From contig NZ_VTVA01000002.1 of assembly GCF_008638345.1 (NCBI RefSeq), forward strand, positions 248,001 through 312,000: a stretch of 64,000 nt of DNA, given 5' to 3'. This document shows, in pieces, positions 21,073 to 29,938 of this stretch (positions are counted from its first letter, which is position 1; the number at the start of each line of letters is the position of its first letter). The translations under genes and the position numbers were made by a program. Below the pieces are notes generated by a model, which saw only the letters and a program-made list of their open reading frames with translations, did no database searches and had not been told where the DNA came from. This stretch comes from Pseudomonas saliphila. GTDB taxonomy: Bacteria; Pseudomonadota; Gammaproteobacteria; Pseudomonadales; Pseudomonadaceae.

Positions 21073-22041
21073 ATGACAACCCTGCCTTTTTACACTGCTG
21101 TCACGGATGATTTCGAAGCCGTCAATCAACTGATCATGCGTCAGTTGCATTCACGCGTTCCGCTGGTAGAGAAAATAGGCAGCTATATTATCAGTGCCGG
21201 CGGCAAGCGCCTGCGACCACTGGTCGTGTTGTTGGCAGCCCGCGCCTGCGGCATGAATGACCCGCGCCAGCACAGCCTGGCGACCATCATCGAATTCCTG
21301 CATACCGCCACACTCCTGCATGACGACGTCGTGGACACCTCGGACCTGCGCCGCGGCCGCTCTACTGCCAACGCCTTGTGGGGCAATGCGCCGAGCGTGC
21401 TGGTTGGCGATTTCCTGTTTACCCGCGCCTTCGAACTGATGGTCGAAATGGGCAACATAGAGATCATGCGCGTGCTGGCCAACGCCACCAACGTGGTTGC
21501 CGAAGGCGAAGTACTGCAGCTGACCAAGGTGCGTGACGCCAATACTGACGAAGCGACCTACATGCAGGTCATCCGCAGCAAGACGGCAATGCTGTTTGAA
21601 GCTTCCGCGCACACCGGGGCCATGCTCGCCGGCGCAACGGACCAGCAGGTTGAAGCGCTGCGCCGTTACGGCGACGCCCTGGGCACCGCCTTTCAGTTGG
21701 TTGATGACGTGCTCGACTACAACGGCGACGCCGAGGCGATGGGCAAGAACGTGGGCGATGACCTGGCCGAAGGCAAACCCACCCTACCCCTTATCTTCAC
21801 CATGCGTGAAGGCACCGAAGAGCAGGCGAAACTGGTCCGCCAGGCCATCCAGAAAGGCGGCATGGATAATATCGCAGCGATTCAGGCAGCAGTACGCGAC
21901 AGCGGCGCGCTTGAATACACAGAGAATCTGGCCCGCGAGATGAGCGAAGAAGCCGTCAACCTGCTGCAGGTTCTCCCTGCATCAACATTCCGGGATTCCC
22001 TCGAGGAACTCGCACGCTTCGCCGTAGACCGTAAGTACTAA
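21073..22041 (+). CDS. ispB: all-trans polyprenyl diphosphate synthase (octaprenyl/solanesyl)
   Basis: A 322-residue trans-prenyltransferase making the ubiquinone side-chain precursor. Both aspartate-rich motifs are present: HDDVVDTS (D84, D85, D88) with the following RRGRSTAN, and LVDDVLDYNGD. GGKRLRP is the substrate-binding motif. An upstream in-frame ATG (21013) would add 20 residues without family support, so ATG 21073 was chosen. Chain length (C40 or C45) cannot be judged here; pseudomonads use Q9. It is divergent from rplU. Confidence 0.95.
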   Translation: MTTLPFYTAVTDDFEAVNQLIMRQLHSRVPLVEKIGSYIISAGGKRLRPLVVLLAARACGMNDPRQHSLATIIEFLHTATLLHDDVVDTSDLRRGRSTANALWGNAPSVLVGDFLFTRAFELMVEMGNIEIMRVLANATNVVAEGEVLQLTKVRDANTDEATYMQVIRSKTAMLFEASAHTGAMLAGATDQQVEALRRYGDALGTAFQLVDDVLDYNGDAEAMGKNVGDDLAEGKPTLPLIFTMREGTEEQAKLVRQAIQKGGMDNIAAIQAAVRDSGALEYTENLAREMSEEAVNLLQVLPASTFRDSLEELARFAVDRKY

Positions 22042-22158
22042 TCGCCGAAGCTAGTCAGCTACTAGCTGGTTGCTAGCGAACCACAACGGCGCCCCTGCCC
22101 GTCCCCGCACAGCAAACTGATCCGTCAGACACTCATCAGGAAACGCCGCCGTACGGAT

Positions 22159-22196
22159 ATCCCCCTCTTTGAAAAAGGGGGGGGGCTAGGGGGATT
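22159..22196. repeat. C/G-rich dispersed palindromic repeat, copy 4
   Basis: ATCCCCCTCTTTGAAAAAGG, then GGGGGGGCTAGGGGGATT, in the orientation of copy 2. It lies between the convergent ispB and fklB genes, where its hairpin may terminate either one. Confidence 0.7.
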
Positions 22197-22235
22197 CAGC
22201 GCAGCTCAACCACCACATTATCCCCCGCTATAACC

Positions 22236-22850
22236 TCAGAGCACCTTCAACAACTCGATATCAAACACCAGCGTGCTATGCGGCGGAATGCTGCCTGCGG
22301 CACGTTCGCCATACGCCAGATTGGAAGGGATATACAGGCGCCACTTGGCCCCTTCCTTCATCAGCTGCAACGCCTCGGTCCAGCCGGCAATCACGCCGCC
22401 GACGGGGAATTCAGCAGGCTGGCCACGCTTGTAGGAGCTGTCGAAGACTTCGCCGCTGATCAAGGTGCCTTCGTAATGGGTCTGTACCGTGGAGCTGGCG
22501 TCCGGCGTCGCGCCAGTACCTTCAGTAATGACTTCGTACTGCAGGCCTGACGGCAGCGTGACCACGCCTTCACGCTGTGCGTTCTGGTTCAGATAGTCAG
22601 TACCCGCCTGACCAGCAGCACGGGCGGACTCTTCAGCAACCACAGCCATCTTCTGCTGCAGACCCTGGAATGCCGTCTGCATGGTTTCCTCGTCCACCGG
22701 GCTGGGCTGCTGATTGAAGGCGTCGCGCAAGCCGGCGAGTACCAGATTAATATCCAGATCAGGAATACCACTGGATACCAGCTGATCACCCATCTGTCGG
22801 CCTATGCCATAGCTGACACGCTGTTCGTCTGTATTGATTTCGTTGCTCAT
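22236..22850 (-). CDS. fklB: FKBP-type peptidyl-prolyl cis-trans isomerase (FklB type)
   Basis: A 204-residue two-domain isomerase. An N-terminal helical dimerisation domain (about 1-90; VSYGIGRQMGDQL and QKMAVVAEE) precedes an FKBP domain (about 110-204; VQTHYEGTLISGEVFDSSYKR-type core, GVIAGWTEALQLMKEGAKW, IPSNLAYGERAAG). No signal peptide is seen from ATG 22850, which has GGAGA five bases upstream, so it is probably cytosolic like E. coli FklB; the 13-residue in-frame extension to 22889 is not a signal sequence either. A periplasmic Mip/FkpA role is less likely. Confidence 0.9.
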   Translation of the reverse strand: MSNEINTDEQRVSYGIGRQMGDQLVSSGIPDLDINLVLAGLRDAFNQQPSPVDEETMQTAFQGLQQKMAVVAEESARAAGQAGTDYLNQNAQREGVVTLPSGLQYEVITEGTGATPDASSTVQTHYEGTLISGEVFDSSYKRGQPAEFPVGGVIAGWTEALQLMKEGAKWRLYIPSNLAYGERAAGSIPPHSTLVFDIELLKVL

Positions 22851-23047
22851 GGCTGTCTCCGCCGATTGATTAGCCATAAAGCCTGACATAATCCGGAGCC
22901 AAATTCACCCGCACAAGGTGCCTGAACCCATCAACTACGCCGGACGCGTCTGCAGGTCGCCTGGCTCGAATGCCGTTTTGTTTCCTGTAGCGCACCCAAC
23001 TAGGCTAAAATGCCGCGTTTTTCGGCCCCACCTAACCGAGACTTCCC

Positions 23048-24340
23048 ATGCTGGAAAAGCTGTTCCAACTCAAAGCACACGGCACCACGGTTCGCACCGA
23101 AATTCTTGCCGGCGTAACCACCTTCCTGACCATGGCGTATATCGTCTTCGTCAACCCAATGATGATGGCCGATGCGGGCATTGACCCGGGCGCAGCCTTC
23201 GTCGCGACCTGCCTGGCCGCAGCAATCGGTTCGCTGATCATGGGTCTGTGGGCCAATTATCCGATTGCTCTGGCACCGGGCATGGGTCTGAACGCCTTCT
23301 TCAGCTATACCGTTGTCGGCTCCATGGGCTACAGCTGGCAGGTTGCACTTGGCGCGGTATTCATCTCCGGCTTTCTATTCTTTCTGCTGAGCATCTTCAA
23401 GGTCCGCGAATGGATCATCAACAGCATCCCGATGCCGCTGCGCTCGGCCATCGCTGCGGGCATCGGGCTGTTCCTGGCATTGATCGCCCTGAAAAACGCC
23501 GGTTTTGTAGTCGACCATCCGGCCACGCTGCTGACCCTGGGTGATCTCGGTCAGCCAGCGCCGCTATTGGCTGCGCTGGGCTTCGCCGTGATCGTCGCGT
23601 TGGCCTACCGCAAGGTAACCGGCGCGGTGATGATCGGCATTCTGCTGGTGACCGGGATCAGCCTGCTGACCGGACTGTCCCAGACTAACGGGCTGATGTC
23701 GGCTCCGCCCAGCCTGGCGCCGACTTTCATGGAACTGGATCTGCGCGGCGCGCTGGATATCGGCCTGGTCAGTGTGATTTTTGCCTTCCTGTTTGTTGAT
23801 CTGTTCGACACATCCGGAACACTGATCGGCGTGGCGCAACGTGCCAAGCTGGTCGACGAGAACGGTAACCTGCCGCGTCTCGGCCGCGCGTTGATGGCAG
23901 ACAGCACGGCGACCATGGCTGGCGCCATGCTCGGCACCTCAACCACCACCAGTTATGTGGAATCCGCAGCAGGCACCGCGGTGGGTGGCCGTACCGGCAT
24001 GACCGCCTGCGTTGTCGCCTTGCTGTTCCTGCTTTGCCTGTTCTTCTCGCCGCTGGCCAGCGCCGTACCGGCATTTGCAACGGCGCCAGCGCTGCTCTTC
24101 GTCGCTGTGCTGATGACCGGCGGACTGGTACAAGTCGACTGGGAAGATCTAACTGAAGCCGCTCCAGTGGTGATTACCGCGCTGGCTATGCCGCTGACCT
24201 TCTCCATTGCCAACGGCATCGCCCTGGGCTTTATCGCCTGGGTGGTGATCAAGCTGCTGGCCGGACGGCATCGTGACCTTAACTGGAGTCTCTATGCACT
24301 GGCCGGCCTGTTTGTGATCAAGCTCGCGGTGTTCAGCTAA
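23048..24340 (+). CDS. NCS2 purine permease, AzgA family (adenine/guanine/hypoxanthine)
   Basis: A 430-residue inner-membrane nucleobase transporter with about 12-14 hydrophobic segments. It belongs to the AzgA-like branch of NCS2 (E. coli PurP, GhxP, GhxQ), shown by [20 protein letters not shown], the GMGLNAFF segment, [13 protein letters not shown], and [21 protein letters not shown]. These proteins take up purine bases by proton symport. Which base is preferred cannot be told. Its stop shares a base with the trmA start (TAATG), so the two are cotranscribed. Confidence 0.92.
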   Translation: MLEKLFQLKAHGTTVRTEILAGVTTFLTMAYIVFVNPMMMADAGIDPGAAFVATCLAAAIGSLIMGLWANYPIALAPGMGLNAFFSYTVVGSMGYSWQVALGAVFISGFLFFLLSIFKVREWIINSIPMPLRSAIAAGIGLFLALIALKNAGFVVDHPATLLTLGDLGQPAPLLAALGFAVIVALAYRKVTGAVMIGILLVTGISLLTGLSQTNGLMSAPPSLAPTFMELDLRGALDIGLVSVIFAFLFVDLFDTSGTLIGVAQRAKLVDENGNLPRLGRALMADSTATMAGAMLGTSTTTSYVESAAGTAVGGRTGMTACVVALLFLLCLFFSPLASAVPAFATAPALLFVAVLMTGGLVQVDWEDLTEAAPVVITALAMPLTFSIANGIALGFIAWVVIKLLAGRHRDLNWSLYALAGLFVIKLAVFS

Positions 24341-25425
24341 TGGGCCTTCAATTCGACCCAGCCAACTACGACGCTCAACTCGCCGCCAAGCGCCAGCGCC
24401 TGGTGGATTTGCTCGCGCCCTTCGATGCGCCCGAGCCCCAGGTATTTACCTCACCACTGGAACACTTCCGGCTGCGCGCCGAGTTTCGCCTGTGGTATGA
24501 AGGCGGCGTGCCGCATTACGCCATGTTCGAACAGGGCGATAACCGCAATCCAATCCTGATTGAGCAGTTGCCGATCGCCAGCAAGCGCATCAACGAACTG
24601 ATGGGGCCGTTACTGGAAGCCTGCAAGGCTGACCCGCTGCTCGGCAAGAAGCTGTTCCAGGTCGAGTTCCTCACCACCCTGACCAACGAAGCCCTGGTCA
24701 CGCTGTGCTATCACCGGCCCATTGACGAGAAATGGGACGAGCCGGCCAAGCGTCTGGCCGAGCAGCTGGATATTCTGCTGATCGGTCGCAGCCGCGGGCG
24801 CAAGCGTGTGCTGGAACGCGACCACCTGTATGAAGAACTCAGCGTTGCCGGCCGCACCTGGCGCTACCAGCAGGTCGAGGGCGGCTTCACCCAGCCCAAT
24901 GGCCATGTGAATCAGCACATGCTGAGCTGGGCCGTTGAGGCTGCGGGACACAACGATGACGATCTGCTTGAGCTGTACTGCGGCAATGGCAACTTCACCC
25001 TGCCGCTGTCCACCTGTTTCCGCCGCGTGATGGCCACGGAGCTGGCCAAGCGTTCGGTGTACTCGGCCGTTGAGAACCTCGAAGCCAACGGCGTAGAAAA
25101 CGTCACGCTGGTGCGTTTGGCCAGCGAAGAAGTCACCGAGGCGCTGACCGGGGTACGTGAGTTCCGCCGTCTGCGCGGCATCGAGCTAAACGACTTCAAC
25201 TTCGGCACCGTCTTCGTCGACCCGCCCCGCGCAGGGCTTGATCCCGCTACGCTGGATCTGGTGAAGGGTTATCAGCGCATTCTGTATATCTCGTGCAATC
25301 CCGAAACGCTGGCTGCCAATCTGGAAGAGCTGAACGCCACCCACCGCATCACCCGCAGCGCACTGTTCGACCAGTTTCCCTATACGCACCATATGGAGTC
25401 CGGGGTTCTGCTGGAACGGCGTTGA
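24340..25425 (+). CDS. trmA: tRNA (uracil-54-C5)-methyltransferase
   Basis: An SAM-dependent enzyme forming ribothymidine 54 in the T-loop of tRNA (and base 341 of tmRNA in E. coli). It has 361 residues. A SAM-binding motif [15 protein letters not shown], the [10 protein letters not shown] loop and the catalytic nucleophile in YISCNPETL (C319) are present, as is the C-terminal base [11 protein letters not shown]. The start overlaps the permease stop. A terminator follows. Confidence 0.96.
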   Translation: MGLQFDPANYDAQLAAKRQRLVDLLAPFDAPEPQVFTSPLEHFRLRAEFRLWYEGGVPHYAMFEQGDNRNPILIEQLPIASKRINELMGPLLEACKADPLLGKKLFQVEFLTTLTNEALVTLCYHRPIDEKWDEPAKRLAEQLDILLIGRSRGRKRVLERDHLYEELSVAGRTWRYQQVEGGFTQPNGHVNQHMLSWAVEAAGHNDDDLLELYCGNGNFTLPLSTCFRRVMATELAKRSVYSAVENLEANGVENVTLVRLASEEVTEALTGVREFRRLRGIELNDFNFGTVFVDPPRAGLDPATLDLVKGYQRILYISCNPETLAANLEELNATHRITRSALFDQFPYTHHMESGVLLERR

Positions 25426-25445
25426 GTCGGTATTAACGCTGACGA

Positions 25446-25475
25446 AAAAAGGCAGCCCCAGAGGCTGCCTTTTTC
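25446..25475. terminator. bidirectional terminator between trmA and pchF
   Basis: AAAAAAGGCAGC-ccaga-GCTGCCTTTTT: a strong stem with A and T tracts on both sides, located between two convergent genes. Confidence 0.9.
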
Positions 25476-25496
25476 ATTACCGCACGCACTGAATGT

Positions 25497-27068
25497 TCAG
25501 GCCTTTTTGTAGGTATCCAGATCGATACCCGAGCGGCCTGGCGCCAGGATATTGTTCGGATCCAGAGCGCGTTTGATGGCGTGCTCCACGTCCCGTTTGA
25601 CCGGACCGTAACTCTGCGCAACGCGTTCCTGAAAGCGCGTATTCACACGGTACACCGCATAACCTTCCTTCTCGAACTCATCCAGCAGCTCGTTGAAGCA
25701 GGCGTCTGCACGCTTGGTTTCTTCTTCGTTGGTACGGTCGTACAGCACGTCGATGACGTGGTGCATATCACGTGGCGCGACGATGAACTCGGCCACGTAA
25801 TCCAGACCGTGCTTGTGCAGGATGCCCTTGGCTAGCGCCGCCTGCTTCTTGCACTCACTGCCGCGGGCTTCGCTCACCGGTGCGAACCACATGGAGCCAC
25901 CGCCCCCACGCCAGTTGTACAGACCGAATTCCTGCAGGTTCGGTACTCCGGACATCAGTTCGGCGCGGTATTTGAACGGCTGTTTATCACCGGCCTCTTC
26001 CTGGGTGACGATGCGCCCCTTGCCGTGCTGCTTGAACACGTCGGAGACGATCTTCCAGTTCACATCAACCTGCTCCTGGGTGCCGTACAGCGCGGCGTAG
26101 AGGTTCCAAGCGCCCATGCCAGTATCGTCCTGCATTTTCTTCAGGATTTCGTCAGGCGTATGCCCAGGTTCGGTGATGTACTGCTTGCGGGTCAGATGCG
26201 CGCTACCTGCTTCCCAGAGCACGTTGGCGATGACCACCGAGTTGGGAATGGTGCCGGACATGCGCAACGGACGCAGCAGGTCCACGATCTCGATGATGTC
26301 TTCTTCGTCCTCGAAGATCACTTCGAAGGGCTTGAACACCGGCGGCTTGGGCATCAGCCAGAAGCCCATCTTGGTGGTAATACCGTAGTTGGCCTGGGTG
26401 AACATGCCATCCAGGGTCGGGCCATAGCCCCACTTGAAGATCTGCCAGGTATTACTGCCTTCGACGCCGCCCATGCCGGTGCGATAGACGTCGCCATTGG
26501 CCATGACCACTTCCATGCCGCACTGCATCATGAAGTGCTCGCCATAGGGCGTGTAGCCCACGCCGCGGTCCATGGTATTACCCACCGGGCCAGCAATAGC
26601 CGACGGCGCCGAGAAGGACAGCATCAGCGGCAGGTCGTTCTCTTCGATGTAATCGTAGAGCTGACCAAAGGTCACGCCCGGCTCGACCAGCGCGGTGCAC
26701 ATCACCGGATCGATATTGATGATCTTGTTCATCTTTTTCAGATCGAGGATGACCTGACCGCGTGCCACTGGTGCGGCCGAGCCATAACCGAAGTTACGCC
26801 CGGTAGAAATGGTCCAGATCGGAATGCTGTGCTCGTTGCAGATCTTCACCACGCCCTGAACCTGCTCGACGGTGGTCGCGGTCAGCGCTGCCGAAGGCGC
26901 ATGCGCTGCGTTCTCAACTGGCATCATGATCTTGTTGTATGGCACCAGCTGGTCAGCCTTGACCAGCACGTTTTCGTCACCCAGCAACTCACGAAACTTC
27001 TCGACGGCCTTGTTGAATTCTTCCTGCACCACCCCTTTGGGCAATACAGCATTGTTTTGTTCAGACAT
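25497..27068 (-). CDS. pchF: 4-cresol dehydrogenase (hydroxylating), flavoprotein subunit
   Basis: The FAD subunit of p-cresol methylhydroxylase, which oxidises p-cresol through a quinone methide to 4-hydroxybenzyl alcohol and 4-hydroxybenzaldehyde. The 523-residue sequence is, from memory, very close to P. putida PchF throughout. The PP-loop FAD domain includes STGRNFGYGS with Tyr95. GLYNWRGGGGSMW contains Tyr384, the residue that carries 8-alpha-O-tyrosyl-FAD, with Glu380 just before; numbering coincides with the P. putida enzyme. No signal peptide is visible, although the enzyme is reported to be periplasmic. It is the last gene of pchA-pchC-pchX-pchF. Eugenol hydroxylase is the main alternative within this flavoprotein family, but the operon order favours PchF. 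Confidence 0.95.
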   Translation of the reverse strand: MSEQNNAVLPKGVVQEEFNKAVEKFRELLGDENVLVKADQLVPYNKIMMPVENAAHAPSAALTATTVEQVQGVVKICNEHSIPIWTISTGRNFGYGSAAPVARGQVILDLKKMNKIINIDPVMCTALVEPGVTFGQLYDYIEENDLPLMLSFSAPSAIAGPVGNTMDRGVGYTPYGEHFMMQCGMEVVMANGDVYRTGMGGVEGSNTWQIFKWGYGPTLDGMFTQANYGITTKMGFWLMPKPPVFKPFEVIFEDEEDIIEIVDLLRPLRMSGTIPNSVVIANVLWEAGSAHLTRKQYITEPGHTPDEILKKMQDDTGMGAWNLYAALYGTQEQVDVNWKIVSDVFKQHGKGRIVTQEEAGDKQPFKYRAELMSGVPNLQEFGLYNWRGGGGSMWFAPVSEARGSECKKQAALAKGILHKHGLDYVAEFIVAPRDMHHVIDVLYDRTNEEETKRADACFNELLDEFEKEGYAVYRVNTRFQERVAQSYGPVKRDVEHAIKRALDPNNILAPGRSGIDLDTYKKA

Positions 27069-27081
27069 TGATCAGACTCCT

Positions 27082-27774
27082 TCAGGCCTCGATCGAAAAA
27101 GAAACGTAGCTGCCAGTAAAGGGCATGCTCGTAGCGGGCGCACGTGGGGAAGACAACAGCTGGCGCGTGCCCAGTGAAGCCAGCAGATACCCCACACTGC
27201 TCGCCCACTGTCCGGACTGCTTGCCCTTGCGTGATGTCGCGGCTAGCTGGCGCGGCAGCGCAGCGCTGTTCTGGCGTTCCTCGCTCAGACTAAAGCCGGC
27301 ACCGCACGCATGCAGTTGCCTGCTGAGCTGGCGCGAGCACCCTTCGGCAATATCGGTATTAAGCAGGCGATGGCGGGTGAGTCCGGCTTCGGCGGTGTGT
27401 TGCCCAAGCCATTGCACGCGGGCGCCGGCACTGCGCGCCATATCCACAACCAATGCAGCCGAGGCGTCATCCAGCAGGCCTATCACCCGCAGGGGCTGAC
27501 CACTGCGCAGTTGGCGTTCAAAATCCAGCATGAAGGCAAGATCACTGCCCACGCGCTGGACCTGAACTTGCGCGCCGAGCGCTGCTCTGGCGCCATGCAG
27601 AAAGTCTGCTTCGGCTGCGCCGCCGTTCACCAGCACCCATGCCGGTAGCGCGACAGTGTTGCTCGCCGGCGCAGTGGCGAAGCCCGCCAATGCCTGAGCC
27701 GAGCCACCCAGCGCCAGGCCGGCGGCACTGCCCAGCGCCAGGCCTTTCAAGACGAAACGACGATTTACGCTCAT
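27082..27774 (-). CDS. pchX: PchX-like Tat-exported protein of the p-cresol operon
   Basis: A 230-residue protein of unknown function, positioned exactly as pchX in the P. putida pchACXF operon. It starts at ATG 27774 (GGAG six bases upstream) with MSVNRRFVLKGLALGSAAG, a clear twin-arginine signal (RRFVLK) followed by a hydrophobic stretch and a cleavage region near AQALA. The mature part is alanine- and arginine-rich without a motif I recognise. A longer in-frame extension to 28086 overlaps pchC and is rejected. As its neighbour PchF lacks any signal, an export or assembly chaperone role is an attractive inference, not shown. Confidence 0.8.
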   Translation of the reverse strand: MSVNRRFVLKGLALGSAAGLALGGSAQALAGFATAPASNTVALPAWVLVNGGAAEADFLHGARAALGAQVQVQRVGSDLAFMLDFERQLRSGQPLRVIGLLDDASAALVVDMARSAGARVQWLGQHTAEAGLTRHRLLNTDIAEGCSRQLSRQLHACGAGFSLSEERQNSAALPRQLAATSRKGKQSGQWASSVGYLLASLGTRQLLSSPRAPATSMPFTGSYVSFSIEA

Positions 27775-27784
27775 GACAGGCTCC

Positions 27785-28126
27785 TCAAGGCTGAGCTGCC
27801 GGCGCTGGCAGCGTCGACAGGTATTCCGCAACCTTGGCGATGGATTCGTCATCGACAAAAGATGCCGGAAAAGCGGGCATGGCGTTGAACCCATTGCGTA
27901 CGATGGCCTTGATATACACCTCTGGCAGGCCGCGACCTTCCAGCACCGGGCCCACCCCGACTTCGGGTTTATGACAATGGCCACAGACGCTGTCGTACAG
28001 ATGCTCGCCGCTTTTCCACTGGCTATCCTCCTGCGCCTGAGCCGCAGAGGCCAGCAGAGCGAAGGGAAGCACAGCTCCAGCAACAAGAATCCGTTTCGCA
28101 GCGGCGCTGCTCAATGGAAATGACAT
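27785..28126 (-). CDS. pchC: 4-cresol dehydrogenase, cytochrome c subunit
   Basis: The small c-type cytochrome that takes electrons from PchF. The 113-residue precursor has a Sec signal peptide (KRILVAGAVLPFALLASAAQAQ), leaving about 80 residues, which fits the roughly 9-kDa PchC. A single heme site CGHCH (C48, C51, H52) and a distal Met in GFNAMPAFP are visible. ATG 28126 is chosen because GGAG lies six bases upstream; the in-frame extension to 28288 overlaps pchA and lacks support. The gap to pchX is ten bases. Confidence 0.93.
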   Translation of the reverse strand: MSFPLSSAAAKRILVAGAVLPFALLASAAQAQEDSQWKSGEHLYDSVCGHCHKPEVGVGPVLEGRGLPEVYIKAIVRNGFNAMPAFPASFVDDESIAKVAEYLSTLPAPAAQP

Positions 28127-28215
28127 TTCATACTCCAATTCAATAGTCGTGTCCGTACTACTGCGAACCTTCAGTCTGAACCCGACAGGGTCAAAATCGA
28201 TGGGCCGCGGCCGGT

Positions 28216-29688
28216 TTAAAACGGATAGGGTCGCGGTGCATGCTGAACCGTAATCCAGTGATCTGTGGTGAATTCTTCGATAGCCCAATCACCATTGAAA
28301 CGGCCGAGTCCGGAGTTCTTCTCACCGCCAAAAGGCGCGTTCGGTTCGTCGTTCACCGGCATATCGTTGATATGCGTCATGCCCGCCCGAATGCGCTGGG
28401 CGAACTGCACGCCGCGGGAAATATCCTGCGTGAACACCGCGCTGGACAGGCCGTATTCGCTGCTATTGGCCAGTTCCAGCGCGTGATCTGCATCGCGGGC
28501 ACTCTGAATGCCAACCAGCGGTCCGAAGATTTCTTCGCGGGCGATCTCCATATCCGGCGTGACATTACCGAACACATGCGGCGGCATGACGTTGCCCTGG
28601 GCTTCGCCGCCAACCAGTTGGGATGCGCCTTCTTCCAGCGCCGTGGCTACCTTGGTTTTCAGGCCATCCAGCTGCTTAGCATTGATCACCGGGCCCACTA
28701 CGGTGCCCGGCTTGCTGGGATCGCCATAGGCCAGTGTCTTGACCCGCTCGACGAAGCGCTGGGTAAATTCTTCCAGCAACGGCGCCTCAACGATGATGCG
28801 GTTGATCGCCATGCAGATCTGGCCCTGATGCAGGAACTTGCCGACCACGGCGGCGTTCACCGCGGCATCTACATCCGCATCGGCCAGCACTACAAACGGG
28901 CTGTTGCCGCCCAGTTCCAGCGCAACGTGCTTCAGATGTTCACCGCCGCTAGCGATGCGGCCAATATTACGGCCAACAGGCGTGGAGCCGGTGAAGGAGA
29001 TGAATGACGGCACCGGATGCTCGACAAATGCATCGCCAATCTCGGAGCCGGCGCCGACCAACACACTCAGCACACCCGCGGGCAGACCGGCTTCTTCAAA
29101 GATATGCGCCAGCAGCAAACCACCGGTCACAGGCGTATCGCTGGCGGGCTTGATCACCACGGCGTTGCCCAGCGCCAAAGCTGGCGAGACGGAACGGGCA
29201 CTCAGATGCAGCGGAAAATTCCACGGGCTGATGACACCGACTACGCCAAGCGGCGCGCGGTAAACACGGCTCTCCTTGTTGGGCACATCGGAGGGCAGGA
29301 TGCGACCGTGGACGCGACCAGGCAGGCTGGCCGATTCCAGGGTAATGGCGCGCGCCGAACCCCATTCAATTTCAGCCTTGATGCGGGTACTCCCGGCTTC
29401 GCGAATCAGCCAGCTGACAATTTCGTCCTTGCGCTCGTCGAAGATTTCAACCGCCCGACGCATGACCTGGCCGCGTGCGCTGGGACCCATGGCAGCCCAT
29501 TCAGTCTGCGCCTGCTGGGCGGAACGAAAGGCTTCATCCAGGTCTTCACGGCTGGCCATCGGTAGCTTCAGTAAACTCTCACCGGTGAAGGGATCAGTAA
29601 CGTCGAGATTTCGCCCGGCGCGCCCTTCACGCCACTTACCGGCGATAGGCTGTAATTCGAGGTTCTGATAGGCAGGCTTGCTAGTCAT
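28216..29688 (-). CDS. pchA: 4-hydroxybenzaldehyde dehydrogenase
   Basis: An NAD(P)-dependent aldehyde dehydrogenase of 490 residues that in this operon should oxidise 4-hydroxybenzaldehyde to 4-hydroxybenzoate. It shows the catalytic Cys292 ([10 protein letters not shown]), general base Glu258 (ALELGGNSP), and Asn157 (SPWNF). The start is ATG 29688; the 28-residue extension to 29772 runs into the promoter region. It is related to benzaldehyde and vanillin dehydrogenases, so relaxed aromatic aldehyde specificity is likely. It is the first gene of the operon, with a sigma-54-like promoter upstream. The gene symbol follows the P. putida cresol operon and is unrelated to pyochelin pchA. Confidence 0.9.
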   Translation of the reverse strand: MTSKPAYQNLELQPIAGKWREGRAGRNLDVTDPFTGESLLKLPMASREDLDEAFRSAQQAQTEWAAMGPSARGQVMRRAVEIFDERKDEIVSWLIREAGSTRIKAEIEWGSARAITLESASLPGRVHGRILPSDVPNKESRVYRAPLGVVGVISPWNFPLHLSARSVSPALALGNAVVIKPASDTPVTGGLLLAHIFEEAGLPAGVLSVLVGAGSEIGDAFVEHPVPSFISFTGSTPVGRNIGRIASGGEHLKHVALELGGNSPFVVLADADVDAAVNAAVVGKFLHQGQICMAINRIIVEAPLLEEFTQRFVERVKTLAYGDPSKPGTVVGPVINAKQLDGLKTKVATALEEGASQLVGGEAQGNVMPPHVFGNVTPDMEIAREEIFGPLVGIQSARDADHALELANSSEYGLSSAVFTQDISRGVQFAQRIRAGMTHINDMPVNDEPNAPFGGEKNSGLGRFNGDWAIEEFTTDHWITVQHAPRPYPF

Positions 29689-29777
29689 GGAAGATCTCTC
29701 TCTGTTCGGGGCCCCTGAAAATACGATAAGCCAGACCGCAGTGATCTGGGCTAAGTCGGAGGGGATGGGCAAGCTAT

Positions 29778-29793
29778 TTCAAGTTTTATGCCA
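29778..29793 (-). promoter_or_regulatory. candidate sigma-54 promoter of pchACXF
   Basis: On the minus strand, TGGCATAAAACTTGAA matches TGGCACG-N4-TTGCW with the right GG-to-G spacing; the -12 element is TTGA rather than TTGC. A start near 29766 leaves a leader of about 78 bases. TTGATGAG (29829) and its inverse TTCATCAA (29879) lie further upstream and are candidate activator half-sites. The neighbouring activator has a sigma-54 interaction domain, which supports the call. Confidence 0.55.
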
Positions 29794-29938
29794 TCTTGAG
29801 AATAGGCGACGATACGCCGCAGGGCCACTTGATGAGGTTCACACGCTGAGACCTTACTCCACCGGCAAGTGACTAAAATTCATCAAAGATGCATAATTAT
29901 CTACAGAGAATTTCACAAAGACGTGGTCCCCCCTGCCT

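Noticed and set aside
26025-27071. 348-codon open frame antisense to pchF
   Set aside because: Mirror of a GC-rich conserved gene; His/Asp-rich translation typical of antisense frames.
27775-28086. N-terminal extension of the pchX frame
   Set aside because: Overlaps pchC entirely, while the internal ATG at 27774 has a good ribosome binding site and begins a Tat signal peptide.
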